A DNA stretch of 64,000 bases, taken from Pseudoscleropodium purum (Eukaryota; Streptophyta; Bryopsida; Hypnales; Brachytheciaceae). Position 1 is the stretch's first letter. Each line of letters begins with the position of its first letter. The notes under the pieces were generated by a model. It was not told the DNA's origin, did not search any database, and saw only the letters and a program-made list of their open reading frames with translations. Position numbers and translations under genes: made by a program. Below, piece after piece: positions 48,634 through 61,679 of this stretch. The stretch is taken from positions 18,941,410 to 19,005,409 of the forward strand of contig OZ017802.1 of the NCBI GenBank assembly GCA_963969395.1, read 5' to 3'.

Positions 48634-50600
48634 CGACAAGACCTTCTACTCTGAAGCGCGGGGCGATTTGAGCTGCACAGTAGCAAGATTCGACGAGGGG
48701 CTAGTAGGGGTGTTAGATTAAGTAGGAGATCGATTTGTGCACCGATGGAGAAGAGTCTATTTTTGGGCAGCACGAATATATTTCAAGTTTCATGAGGGTC
48801 TAATTGGAGGTGACAGACTGGGAGACTTGTGTCCTGAAGGAGGCAATTGGACAACGGCGATTTCAAGATTCTAGCACTTTTAGACTTGAATTTGAACCTG
48901 CCTCAAGAGGAGAGTCTTCGCAGCTGGAGGCAAGCACTGAGACACCTCTATTATCCTCCCCTTGTCTTTATATAATTGTTTCTGGCATAGCATAGCTCGT
49001 GACGTTTTGCAACAATTGGGTTGCCGCTGGATTGCAAACATGTGACCAGTGTTTGGGATTCTTCATCACAAGAATCAGTGGAGTTGCAATGCACCTGTTT
49101 CGTTTGAGTCGGTAGAATTGAAGGATCGATAGGTCAGTTATATCTCTTAGAATTTGCATCTGCAAACTTCGACTCTTAATGTAAATATACGGTTTGGATT
49201 CCCAAGTTGCCGCCTTTAATGGAAATATGGGAAGTTTCATCTTCAAGTGAGTCGATGATTACTGTATCAAGGTGCAACTTTTTATGTAAATATTGGAAGT
49301 TTGTCCAACAATGGCTCCTGGGGTTGAAGAGCCCTCATTGTTCAAATTGAGCTCAACTTTGCAGAAAGTATTGTAAATTCCTTTTCAAGTGACAGCGATT
49401 GTTGTTTACAGGGAAACTCAACTATGCAACTACTCAGTTTGAAGGGTTATCATCACTTTTGTTTTCCAATCTTTGAATCTCATGTTGTCCAGATCCATTG
49501 TCACATTGCACTGAGGATTTGAGTTTGTAGAGGTGTAATTAATCTCTTCCTTATGCTATAGAATATTTCATTTAATCAGACTCCCTTTGTCTCCAAGTAA
49601 ATTCATGGTTTCTAGTGGGATATTGTGGAAGTATAATAGATTTATTTTGAGACAAAGGATGTAAAAAACAGTCATTTTCAAGGGCCAATTAACATAGAGG
49701 GATGGGATGTAATGTACAACAGTTTGAAGGAGAAGTAGGGATAAGGACAAAAAAAATTCTCGTTATCTTCTTTATTTGTGCCAAACATGTTTTTTTTGCT
49801 ATTCCTCCTTTTATACAAAGATCTCTTATACACTACCTTATCCTATTACATATGGTGCAACATTGGTGTCATTAAGAAAATGTAGAGGATAATATTATAA
49901 AAATAATGCATGCAAATATAAGTTGATTTTTTAATCTATGCCACAATGTTTAACTCAATGCTTTGCCTAGAGGACTAACTTTAAATCTACTACCAAGGTG
50001 ATTTTGCAAAACTTGGTTAACCTTTGAACGACATATTCAATTGTAGAGGAAATCTCTAAAGTTGTTAGACCGCATGGGGCTAGTTTTTTTGACGAAAACT
50101 ACTAGGTCATGGGGGCCAAAGTTACTAGACCCGAGGGTACTACGTTTTGAAAAAACAAACTTGGGGCTAAAATTCTTTTAGAGCTCAACTATATGTGAAC
50201 TTTGTTAATATCTTTCCCTTTGTCTTCACAAGATGCATCTATCAATCATAATCTAGGGGTTTTGAATCACAACTTGTAGTTTTTGCTTTGGAAAATTTGA
50301 TAAATATTTTGAATGGTGGCTTTGAAGTTGGCCATGACCTTGAAGAGGGTAGAAGCTCATCATTGATTGATCATTTGAACAAACTACATGATGCCCGTTT
50401 AAGAACAAATTATAATCGAAGTTTGAGCAACCTTCCAAGGACCTCTAATATCCTTTCTTTTTTTAAGAGGTGGACAATTCCCATTACCAAAGGACAAACC
50501 CCAAAGAGCACCTCAAATGCCCTTCAAGAATAAAAAAATGAGGAGTTCGAGTTTCCAAGTTTCCTCGAGACCAAAAACTACAATACACATAGAAATGAAA
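48634..50600. other. CYSTM-like gene 3' region and gene-free DNA
   Basis: Probable 3' untranslated sequence runs for a few hundred bases. Beyond 49500 the DNA is AT-rich. A plus-strand 81-codon frame at 50288-50533 has no recognised family and may be element debris. Confidence 0.35.
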
Positions 50601-51121
50601 ATAGAAACGACATCAAATTCTCTCAAAGAGTTGGGCTGAAAAATTGCTTACATAGTTGTGCTCGACAATACAGGTAGCACATATAAAGTACAGACGGTAT
50701 CAACCTATATACCACACCTACGATACCAAATTTATGATATACCTGAGAGTAACAGAAAAAGACTTGATTCAAATCTGACATCACTCTCTTTGTTGCCAGA
50801 AAGTGACAACCCTGACAACACCTTGAAGAACAAATAACAGGCTCCATTGATGACCTGAAGGAAATGCTATGTCTAAGACGTTGCTGTTGAAATCACTGTC
50901 CTAATACTTGGCTGCAGATTCAAATGCCGCCGTTCAATATTTAATACACTTGGAGAACGAAACAAATATCAATCTACATGCAGATTCAAACTTTGGTGTT
51001 CTGTTCCTTCGTTCCGCCAAATTTAATGAAGCAATTGGAAAGCACTTGGCCAGCTTGTTGATGTGTCCCAATACCGCAACATACGTAGTTTCTCTCTGAC
51101 AGCCAACGGTTCAAATGACGC

Positions 51122-54100
51122 TCAAACAGCAGAAGGTCCAGTCTGCAACAAAATGCACAAGAATGGTTAACCACGGGCTTAACTGTGCAACTTAACAGTG
51201 ACTGAACTCATCATTCTCTAAAATCAAAATGCCCAGTCAAAGTTTTGAGGTAAACAAGACACTCTCCTAATGCTGTAACCCATAAATTTCTACTCAATGT
51301 GGACCCTTTGATCAACCCTTTTTAATACAAATTTAGACTTTCAAGAGTTAAAAAATGACTTAGAATTACGGCAAATACACTCTCAAAAGGTCACCTGATC
51401 CATTAGGAATATATTCCTCTTTTCTATCAAACCCTTCAGATTTGCTACATACTGAGGTATAAAAGATATAACTCTTGAAGACGATTAAGTTAGGTATTTC
51501 GAGTTTGACAAAAACATTCATAAAACATTCAAAGAATGTCCAAAAATTGTATTATCTTCAATTTTGGAACACCAAACTTCTTTTTCTTATTACCCTCCAC
51601 CCTCTTCTTCTCTTAGAACATCAAACCCAACAATTGCTTGGCATAGTATCTCGGGCTGGCAATAACAAAAGGATGGAATGAATACCTGTGCTTCGGAGCT
51701 TTCTGCCGGCTCTTCCTGTACAGGATCCAGTTCTAATAGCTGGATACGCCGTTGCATATTTCGTTCATGCATGTACTCCAATACCAACCTCACAGCCGTG
51801 CCTAATCCAAGCACCACCAATACACCTGCGAAGTCCCCACATACATCAGTCTCCAACATCTCATGCACAAATTATGATAATTGAAAGATACACTAGTCTA
51901 GAAAGTTGCAATGAAGGGTACGGACTAGATAATGCTCGAGAGCCGGGAGGTGCGACATAATTCATGGCCAAGAAATACAGATACTTAATCACAAATACTC
52001 ATGTTTGTACTTCTTGGTTAATCTAAGGGTTTAGTAAGAGGAGGAGGTTTTTCGTTGTGACACTCTTCTAACTAGTACCCACTAAAGCAGTGACAACAGT
52101 ATCCAGACACAGCATTCATTGGAGCTCTCTTTCATTTCCTAATAATAACATATCAAACACTGACCAATTGTTCAGGGAGCGTCAACTTGTCAGTTGTGTT
52201 CAAGTACACCAACTATACATTTTGGACCAAGGCATAGCAGCGGTATCTGTATTTAGACGAGGGTGGAGGAGGGGAATCATAAGTCTGTCCACCACACGGT
52301 GGGGTGTTCATAAACAGAACTACTAACCATTGACCCAGATTTTCACAAGGGTCACAGAGCTCAAAATATTTTCAACTCAATCTCCCTTAGATGACAAGAA
52401 GAGGCCGTATCTAACCAACTTCAAGTCAAAATTTTCAGCCTCTCATTGACGTTCAAATTGGAGATGCTCTGAAACCATCTCCACCCTCAACTGCTCACTA
52501 CAGGTCCGTTAAAATCTCCAACAAACACCTCTACGTTATGGGACGCTTTCAGAGTAGGGAACTTCTCACTGCTTCCAACATAAAAACACATATGGTTTTC
52601 CAAAACACGACATGGTTTTCTCAGAGCTAAACGGAAATTATACCATATTATTCGGTGACGCAAAAAAACGGTTGTACAGACAGTGGGCGACGATGGTCCC
52701 ACCCTATCTCCTCAAGCTCCTACTCATGGTGGTGCAAAGAGAAAGAAGGGGAAGAAGGGTCAAGAGGCTCAAGTAGACACAGACACGGTTCATCACTAGA
52801 ACTACAACACTGGTGTTATACATGAGGAAATGTTGACGTTCTTACCGAAGAGGAACCCTATTGGCATGGCGGCATAGCCGATGGTCGACGTGTTGATGGC
52901 GTCCACGAACAGGTACGTCATAAATCCAAGCAAGCCCAGCCACATGACGGGAATCAAAGGGTGTTTCCGAACGATCATGAGGAGCACGGGACGGTTCACC
53001 AGCGGGCCGCTCTGTAACCCTACCCGGCTGCGCACCCCTGCTGCTGCTGCGGGGGCTTGTGCCGTTTGCGCAGTGCTGTAAGGGCCTCCCAGTCGCCATA
53101 CCCAGAAATGGGGCTAAACACAAACACAAACAAACCCTAGTTTCAGAAATTCTTTCACAGAAAGAATTTTAAGAGCGCAAGGCAGCAATTCATTCCCAAA
53201 AGAATCGGAGCTCAAGGCTGTTTTCGTTAGTGGATTGAGACGGTACCTACAATTGAAGGGTGTGGAAACAGAAATGCTAAATATTGAAGTTGGTTTCCAT
53301 GTCCATACTAGGGTTATGACATCGTGTAGAATTGGTGGTTGCGAGTTTCAACTTGCTTAAGCGAATCATTGACTTGTCCTCTTGATCATCACCTCATAAA
53401 ATGATAATAATCACCTCTTGAAGTTCTCATAGTTTCAATGTTGTGATTAGCAAGTTCAACCACATTCAGAATTAGCGTCCGTTCCTCAAGTTTTGAACCC
53501 ACTAGGAAGCTATTGATTGTTTGGGTTCACGCAGGCAATTGATTGGTTTGCTTTGCTTACCGCAGGTGATGTCGGAGGAGCCGCTATGTTGGACGCAACG
53601 TGCCTGCAAAGTTCAGACCAGTGTCACACGCGGAATCAGAATGTGCTCAGGAATTCGTGAGCAAAATGCACAACAGGCGCAATCAGTTGATTGGTACTTA
53701 CTGGCAAACCTCGCACTTGTTGGTGCCCTTGTTCTTGAACCACACCTCGATGCACGACTTGTGCGACTTGGCCATTTCCCCACGACACTGACATCCCAGG
53801 TCGATGAGCGGCTCCTCAGAACTTTGCTGACATATTCTGCTCAGAGCCACAGAAGAAATGGGGTAAGAATCTCACCAATTTCGGGATTTCAATGAGGCTT
53901 TTCTTAATGAAATTTAGAAATTGCAACAGGAGTCCAGTTCCAGTTCAAGACTGAAGCTCCAAGATCGGAGTCGCCTCAGGCAAACGCCATTTTGAAAGTT
54001 CTGCAAGACCCCTCGTGCTTCGAAACAAGATTCTGGAGCAAAGAATGCGAGAGAACCACCAAATTGTGGAACAAACTGACTGAAATCCTGAACTGGAATC

Positions 54101-55063
54101 TCCACCCCTAACGAATTCTTATGAGTTCACAGAGTCGTAGGAGACTAATTTAAATGTCCACCTATGGAATTTTTGGAGAGTTTCATAGTCAAAGTGTAAT
54201 GATGATAGAATAGGATACACTAGTAATCCAACTCTTATGCAGACAGAATAGGATCCAATTCTAGTGACGATAGAATAGGATACACTAGGCATTGCATAGT
54301 CAATCTCTAGTGATGATGATCGAATAGGATACACAAAAGGACATTCCTCCAATTCCCATATTACGCTTCTCCTACAAGCCACTAAATTCCTGAACTCCTC
54401 AAACCCTAAAAAAATCCTCGTAATCTATCCGCCATACCTGCAATGCTCCGCGGCGCTATCCGTGCTCCACGAACTGATCGTCCTTCCTGGCCCAACACTA
54501 AACGTGCTCTTCCTCACAGTCTCCAAATCGACTCCACTCCCAACTTGCGCATCCGGTACATCCAATACAGAATGAAAATCATTCGACCTGGCTCCCACCA
54601 GCTGCACGTTCCTGTTCACAGCATCACTGCTCGTTCTCAGCACCCTCGGAGCCTCAGGCAGTGCACTTACAACTCCCACACGAGACTCCGCTTGAGGTGG
54701 AGGCTTCTCCGCAGACTCATGTAACGGGTTGTGCACCACGATGCCGTGCTCGTAGCCTTCCTTCCATGACCTCTCCTCTGGGACACGCGCAATGACGAAG
54801 CCGTGAGAAGGGGGATGCTCGCCTGGTTGGGAGGATTGGCCGGTTTGACCATTTTCTAAGGGGAGGCGATGTGTTGAATTGTCCACCTGGGTGCGAGAGA
54901 GCTGGTGGAGGTGGAGAGGGTTGACATGGTGGTTTGTGTGTTGGGAGAGAGAGGAGTCGACGGATAGAGCGGGGCGGAGGGAGACATGGAGGTCGGCGTT
55001 CAGGTCGTCGTCGCTAATCTGGCCCTTGGGTCCCTTGATGAGGGAGTTGAATCGCCGGAGCAT
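51122..55063 (-). CDS. RING-CH (MARCH-type) membrane E3 ubiquitin ligase
   Basis: The product should transfer ubiquitin to membrane proteins from an endomembrane. Six exons, in transcript order: 55063-54438, 53836-53702, 53603-53561, 53113-52846, 51825-51686, 51142-51122. Phases agree and the product is 410 residues. Residues 1-207 are a polar, probably disordered N terminus (MLRRFNSLIKGPKGQISDDD...). The RING-CH finger has all eight ligands in C4HC3 order: C208, C211, C224, C226, H234, C237, C250, C253, with EEPLIDLGCQCRGEMAKSH typical of the plant family. PHFWVWR follows at 269-275. Two membrane segments lie at about 321-338 and 347-372 (including GVLVVLGLGTAVRLVLEY), then a cytosolic tail ending TGPSAV. 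Exon 3 is a 43-base microexon. It ends phase 0 into exon 4, and skipping it would break the frame. Confidence 0.92.
54188..54335. repeat. Short tandem repeat in RING-CH intron 1
   Basis: GATAGAATAGGATACACTAG or close variants occur four times at 35-55 base spacing, with intervening TCTAGTGA(C/T)GAT links. Confidence 0.75.
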
Positions 55064-55090
55064 CGTGGTCAGATTTCACGTTGTGGGGAT

Positions 55091-55375
55091 TAGGTGATGG
55101 TAATAATCTGTTGGAAGAACCATACATACACACAACAAGCACCAGATCATTAGCAAGGACAGTCTAGGATTCCGACCATGGAAACCCTCAATGCAAAAAT
55201 CCTGGAATTCAAGTCGCGTTCCGTCTGCGTGACTAGGTAATGGTAATCTTTTGGAACCAATCATACACAGACACAACAAGCAGCATATCATCGTCAAAGA
55301 CACTCTACAATTTCCACCTTGAAAACCCTCAATGCATGAATCCTGTAAACTAACGCAGCTCAAACCACGTTCATC
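55091..55375. repeat. Tandem duplication upstream of the RING-CH start, period about 142 bases
   Basis: AGGTGATGGTAAT at 55091 and AGGTAATGGTAAT at 55233 begin two copies sharing CATACA-AGACACAACAAGCA, CATATCAT and GAAAACCCTCAATGCA landmarks. The duplication lies just before the RING-CH ATG, in its leader or core promoter. Confidence 0.7.
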
Positions 55376-55393
55376 TGCTAAACTCTCGAATGA

Positions 55394-56822
55394 TTGAACG
55401 CTAATCCCCAAACCATCTCGAAGCCCACGACGAATGGAAAATTCAGTGATTCAATTCCAACGAATTCAAGTACTCTAAGAGAATCTGTACCGTCCCAAAC
55501 CCAAGATACGAAATCCTCAACCTTGAAGATTACTTCCGAGCCTTCTCAAGAAAATTTTGCAAAGATGAGACGTAAATATACAACATAAATTCGCCAATCC
55601 ACCAACCTTTTCTGAAGAAACCTTGAACCTACAAGAATCTTTACACCGAGATTGCAACCCGGAGAGCAAGCTTACCCGGAGAGATTCCAACTCCACAAAC
55701 CGCATCTCAAACCCGCATCTTCCAAATTCAAGTTCCGCGAGTCACCATCACTTCAACACAAATCTCCTGCCAGCAAGCTTGCCAAACAATCCCAAGTTGC
55801 TTCCGAGCCGATCATCAGCTTCGCTTCCACTCAACTGAACTTGACTCCTCATAAGCGGAAAATCCGCAGCGAAGCCGTCGTTCCAAGTGCACGTCGATTG
55901 CACGTCAAGAGCAAAGAGCTTGCATCACCATTATTGACGTACAATAGATGGAAACTCATCAAGTGGCCGCAATCCTCTTCGAACTGAAGTCACTAAAGTG
56001 CGAAAGGAACTCAAATTCAGAAGCAAAAGGAAATCTCGAACGAAAGTAGCTCGTGCAGGGGAATTACTCTTCATACTTCGGACTACCGTACTAAAAGCTT
56101 AGCTTTGCTTTTGAAAGTTCGGAAGCTAGTTGTAAAGTGCCAGCTCAATGGGGTTTTCAAGCCACGTGGAGGGTAATCGTGACTGACATCTCGAGGACAG
56201 ATGGCGTGGAGAACGTGATTCTCGGCTTTAACGAGTTCGTGGGTCCCGGATCGATCATTTCTGCTGCGTGCTTTCGAGCCACAGAACTTGGGTGAGAGCG
56301 AATTTGCTAATTTTAGGGTGGTTTGGTTTGGTGCTTGGGACTGGAATTATCAAACGCAGTATTTTTGCTGCAGTTGACTTGGACTTGGACTTGGAGTCTA
56401 GGACTCGTGTCTACTGAGTGGATGCTTTAGTAAGTGGATCCAGTCTGGAAAAGAAATCCTTTTGGTGAGGCTTTTGATCACAGAGCTTGTTGGAGCGCTC
56501 ATCAGTTCAGTTCAGTTCATTGCAGAGGCTCCAGAGCTGGAAGCCTAGCTCAACTGCGAGGCCGAGACAGTGCAGTAGTGATAGTAGTGTGGAGTACGAA
56601 TGTGGGGATTGAGGAAGCGTCGTTTTACACGGCAACCAGATGGCGTCGTCTGGGCGTTGACAGGGTTGACGGTGCATGGGTTGCCCTGCCACGGCTTGCC
56701 ACCGAACTTTGTTGGCGCTGGATCGAGGGCTTTTTCTGCAAATTTTTTGAATGGAGCCAGAGTGGCGATGCCAAGGATGCCGGCTGTTTTGGAGGTGAAG
56801 TTTTCACTACCGGTATAGGAGT
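55394..56822. other. GC-richer unassigned stretch
   Basis: Open frames overlap on both strands (plus 55652-55987, 56434-56967, 56600-56818; minus 56545-56841). None matches a family I recognise, and their codons overlap so that one cannot be preferred. The stretch probably includes the RING-CH promoter. A GCCACGTGGA G-box lies at 56161-56170. Confidence 0.3.
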
Positions 56823-57110
56823 GTGCTCTAAAAGTGCCCACGCTCTAAAAGCAATCATGACACAGAGGTACATTTTTCTTTCTTCAATGTACCGGCTGTG
56901 TACATTTCAGGAGGAGGTGGTTGCTTCTAGTGACCACCGCTTTTCAACTTCAAAAATTTGTAACTAATTCCACAAAGGTTCAAAAAATAGAAACAACTTG
57001 GGTTAAGTGCCATTTTGATTTTTTCTTCCTCTGAAAATTTGTTGGAAATTGTTTCAAGGAATTTAGCTTCCCCCAAAAGGCAATCAGCTCTCAAATGGTT
57101 GCTTTATGAG
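56823..57110 (+). repeat. Direct repeat, left copy
   Basis: The segment from GCTCTAAAAGTGCCC through TTTCTTTCTTCAATGTACCG, GGTTCAAAAAATA, TTGTTTCAAGGAATTTAG and TGGTTGCTTTATG recurs at 58216-58497 in the same orientation. Confidence 0.75.
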
Positions 57111-58215
57111 CATACTACCTCAGTCACACCTTCTCGGAGAAATGAAGTGCTATGAAGTGCTATTCTGCAAGTAATCCATGGTTAGGAACAAAAAAGTCTA
57201 TATGACCAATACAAGTTGTACAATACTAAAAAAATTATGATAATTATATTTTGAATTAAAAATTTGTAAAAAATTATATTATCCTTTCAAACTCTATTTT
57301 TACATCAAGGAAAATTTCTTTACTCGAAAAATTCATATTCCACATACCCTGTAATTGCTTAAGTGGTTGAAAAAGGATGGGCTCCCTTCCACCAGGTGCA
57401 ATTTCGGACGTACCCACCTTCCCTTCCTTCCCCCCTTTGTCTTTTACTTGGTAAACAATTGAGCATTTTGACATGTTCCGCGACGCTATTGGCTACGAAA
57501 CTGAAAATATATGTTTACTTATGAGGTAGTGCCGTACCATCCCCAACTGTAGCCAGTTGGTACGTCCAGCAGTACAGTACCACCTTGTGGGCTTTGGACT
57601 TGCAGGTGGGCAGGTACAAAGGGACTTCTGTGCATCCGTCGTCAGGTAATGTACAACTTTGTAAGTTCATTCCAGTAAAAATTTAATGTAAAAAAATTCT
57701 AAGGTTAAGTAGAGTAGACTGTTTCCAATTCAACCTCAACCTTGCCACATCAAAAAAAGTACCATCAGCACAAAGTTTATGATGTTCCTACTTCTGTAGC
57801 CCATAGTACCTGACAACATACCCATTATGGACCCTTTTCCCAATTGCATTCCCTGTGTAACTCACACATTTCAGTCCAAAAAAATAGTGTTCAGATGTAT
57901 TGCAGAGAGGGGACAAAATTGGAACTAAAATGGCTGAAAAGGGTCCATAATAAGTTTAGTTTAAGTTAGGTGTGTTTCAGATGGGGAAGAGTGGGATGGG
58001 GGTGGAATAGTACTTGCCACAAGCCTTCACAGCATTGGTGCAATTCTGGAGGGACCATGTTTGACAGGCTCAAACCTTCTGACAAATGATTTTTTTTGTT
58101 CCCCCACACACACACACACAAAAAAAAAAACATACACTTTGGTGTGATTATATTTTGTTTCAAGGATCTCAATGAGAAAAATAACTTTGATTTTGTTGGA
58201 AGTGACATAAGGTAG
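57111..58215. other. Spacer between direct repeats
   Basis: No gene is recognised. It contains a short (CA)n followed by an A run at about 58106-58131 and several poorly conserved TTTGTTTCAAGGATCTC relatives of the flanking repeats. Confidence 0.35.
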
Positions 58216-58497
58216 TTTGCTCTAAAAGGGCCCGGGCTCTGGAAGTGACCATGACATGGAGATACAGTTTGCTTTCTTCAATGTATCGGCAGTGTACATT
58301 TGAGGAGGTGATTGCTTCTAGTGTGTTTCAACTGCAAAAATTCATAACTAAATCCGTGAAGGTTCAAAAAATATAAAATGACTTTGATTAGATGACAATT
58401 CTATTTTTCTTCTGACAAAAATATAAAAGAAAATTGTTTCAAGGAATTTAGTTTCCCTAAAGAGGCTGTTAGCTCTTAAATAGTTGCTTTAAGAACC
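58216..58497 (+). repeat. Direct repeat, right copy
   Basis: This matches 56823-57110 along its length with small indels; the offset is about 1.39 kb. A weaker partial third relative follows at about 58510-58625. Confidence 0.72.
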
Positions 58498-58625
58498 TTA
58501 AAGGGCATTGCAATTGTATTTGGTTTTAAGGATTCCAAAGAGGGAAAAAAAAAACTTCGATTTCATTGGAAGTGGCATGATAATGTAGTAAATCTTTAAA
58601 AAGGCATTGCAAGCTCCATAGATAT

Positions 58626-60119
58626 TTTGAAAGTCAAAATCTCAATTTTCACATTATTCTTGATTTCAAATGTTTCTAGGCTTAACTAAGAAAATATAGC
58701 TCCAATAATCTACTTTTTACTCCATTTGAATTTATTCCAAAAAAATTTAAATTATAATTTTTAAAAACTTTGAAAATAACATTTTGATAACTCAAAATAC
58801 ACCACTTTTGAACTTTTTCTAGCAAATTTCTCTTGATGTGTGCTCAAGGAATATCAATTACATTTTGACATTATTTCCATTTATCTTGAAATTTTTATAG
58901 TATTTTAAGTATTGTTTGTAATTGCTATATTCTTACAAATATATTTCTTTAAAAAATCATACAACATTCAATTTTTTGTTTCTAATTATGAAAAATGAGT
59001 TTAAAATTTAGACACATTTAATACTACATGCGAAAAATACCAAATTTTTGAAATGTGTGTTCAAATGTAGAAATCAAATGAAGTTTTATTAAGCCTTGAC
59101 ATAAAATGTCTTTTAAGGGGGTATAAGTGTGTAAGAACGTCACCAATGCATCATGGCAAACTTGTCGGAAAATAAAATAGCTTTTGAATGATTGGTATGG
59201 ACTTAGAACTTTGAAGTCCTAAGGTATCATTGAAAGAATATAAAAAATTTACACAACGTATGCATAACTACTATCAACCGTCTTCCTAATTGATTTCCCT
59301 ATCTTCATTTGGCCAACATTTTAGCCATTAGTAGGTAGGTATCCAAAATTAAACTTTAGACTCTAAAAATAAACCCTTATATCTTAAAGGAAGCTAAAAG
59401 ACAAAAAAAAACACCACAAATTCTACTTAACCTCTAAAAGGATCAAACGTTCAAATTTTGAATAATAAATGAATGCAAATATATTTTAAACACTCACAAT
59501 CTTCATTTACTCATCCATCTAAATTTTTATAGATTCTTGTATTGGTTCTCTTCGACTTATATAATACATATTTTTTTGAAACCTTTCTTTGCAAATCTTC
59601 CATGGTTCAAAGAATATGAATGTATCAAATATCAAAAACTAGCTTTTTCAATTCAAAAAATGACAATAATTATAAATGACTTCAATAAATAAATAAAAAT
59701 AAAAAACATTGCCATAATTAGATTTAATATTTTGAACTCAAAGGGACAAACAATCTTGTGAAAATTACAAATATTCAATCTAATTCAATTTTAAAAGGAA
59801 TTTTAATTTTAGGTTTCAAATTTTATTGAATAATATTGGTAGTCTAATAGCTAATTTGAATGTTTGGATATGATCTATGGATTACATTTCACAACGCTTG
59901 TTTGAAAGTCATCATTAAATTAGTATTTTAAGTAACATTTTATATTGTATCTCTACAACTTTAGATATTTGGACTATCTCTGGTCTCTAGCCCCTTAAAA
60001 ATGGGGAATAGTCCAAGTCCAAAAATTGTAGAAATATGTTATAAAGTATATTTTGGAGAACAATTAAAAGGTGGCTTTCAAAGAATTGCTGTAAAAGGTA
60101 ATATGTAGATCATATCTAG
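58626..60119. other. AT-rich gene-free DNA with repeat debris
   Basis: No open frame of note. The segment 59430-59530 (GTTCAAATTTTGAATA... CATCTAAATTTTTATAG) is related to 63530-63625. Confidence 0.4.
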
Positions 60120-60590
60120 ACGGTTGAATTAGTTGTTGACCTAACTAAGATTTTTTCAATAAAATTTGAAACCAAAAATTGAAAATTCTTTCTAAAATTG
60201 ACTGTAGATAAAATATTTGTAATTTTTACAAGATATTTTTCTTTAACTAACTTCAAAATAATAAATTTTAATTGTGATGATGGTTTCAGATTTTTATTTT
60301 CCTTCTCTATTTGAGTTGATTTCGGGGTTTCATTTTTTAAACTAAAAAGATTATTTTTGAAGGTCAAACATACCTATGCTCCTTGAACTTTAGAATATTT
60401 TCAAAACAAGGATCCAAAAATCTAAATTGTACAAATGTAACAAAACTAATACAAAAATACAAAAATACAAAAATATTTAGATGGATGAAAAAATGGATTC
60501 TATGGATTGCACACAAGTTGCATTCATCTCTTGTTTGAAATTGGAACAAGTCCTTGGGTGTTAACCCCTAAAGGACCAACTTGCTATTTT
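60120..60590 (+). repeat. Repeat module preceding copy D (unit 1)
   Basis: Markers TTTTTTCAATAAAATTTGAAA, GAAAATTCTTTCTAAAATTG, TTTTGAAGGTCAAAC and GAACTTTAGAATA lead to GTTAACCCCTAAAGGACC. The same sequence of markers recurs at 61680-62180, ending ATTAGCCCCTAAATGAGC. Confidence 0.65.
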
Positions 60591-61430
60591 TAGGAACATA
60601 GCAATTTAAAATATGTAAATTTCTAGTCTCAAATGTGGACAAGGATTATTGTTCATGTGCACTAAATTTCATGATAATTGGAAATAAAAGTCAAAAGTTA
60701 TGGCATAATATGCTGTTCTTTTCTCCTGGGTGAGCAATTTGGGCAAATCAAAAAAAATAATTTGTAATTAGTTTTCTAGGTTTATACATAAGTGGAAAGC
60801 TTTGAATCATTCCATTTTAATCAATGAATAAAAAATTATCAAGAATTTTTGTTTGCAGGTAGTTATGGATTTTCAACTCTAAAACAAACTTCGAAGTTGT
60901 TTATCTAACTCAATTTTTAATATTTAAAAAAAAAGCATAGGATATAGATTTTTTATTTCAACATTACAACCATTGGGATTGATCTTTTTTTAATTCCATA
61001 AAAAAATTCTTAACAATTTAGTATTTTTTAAATCATTCTCTACTACAATCTACTTACTATTTTTTTTCTATATGTTATACAAATCCAAATGATTTGAAAT
61101 TTTTTTATCATGTAGCTAGTTTGTTTAGAAAAAAAATGCAAAGAAGAATCACCATTTGAGGCATTTTTCCATAGAAAAGTGAGCTTGTGAAGTGCAAGTC
61201 CCTTGTTTTTTGTAGGGCCAAAAAAATGATTTAAGTGAAGTTGAATGCTTATATCTTATAATCCACACAGTGGAAACTTTTGAAATTTTATCATGCATTC
61301 TCAAATCAGCATACTACGAGATCCTACGATTACATATGTCAAAAAAAGTTTTTTTTTCAGAAATTTGGTATTTGTACTAAAAATGACAGTTTTTGAGCAT
61401 TTTGGAGGAAAACATGGTGAAGGAACTTGA
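60565..61430 (+). repeat. Dispersed repeat, copy D
   Basis: It begins TTAACCCCTAAAGGACCAAC, carries every marker of copies A and B and ends after GGTATTTGTACTAAAAATGA and TTTTTGAGCATTTTGGAGG. It follows directly on the module at 60120. Confidence 0.72.
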
Positions 61431-61679
61431 GTGGTCAAGGGGTTTAGAAAGAACAATTATAGAAATGATATGATGCCATAGTGCAAATAATGCAAGTACA
61501 AAAATATCAATAAAAGATTTATTATTGTTTTTATATTTAGCATTTAGATTCATAGAATTTTTTTAATTAAAAGTATTAGCATAACATACATTAACCCCTA
61601 AAAGACCAATAGATAGTATAGATTTTCAAAATTGTGAAGATATAGTATAAAATGAAAACTAGAATATAATTTGATGATG

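Noticed and set aside
53521..53895. 124-codon plus-strand frame
   Set aside because: It is the antisense shadow of RING-CH exons 2 and 3.
56434..56967. 177-codon plus-strand frame as a gene
   Set aside because: Two other frames are open over the same bases, its end runs into a direct repeat, and nothing in it matches a known protein.
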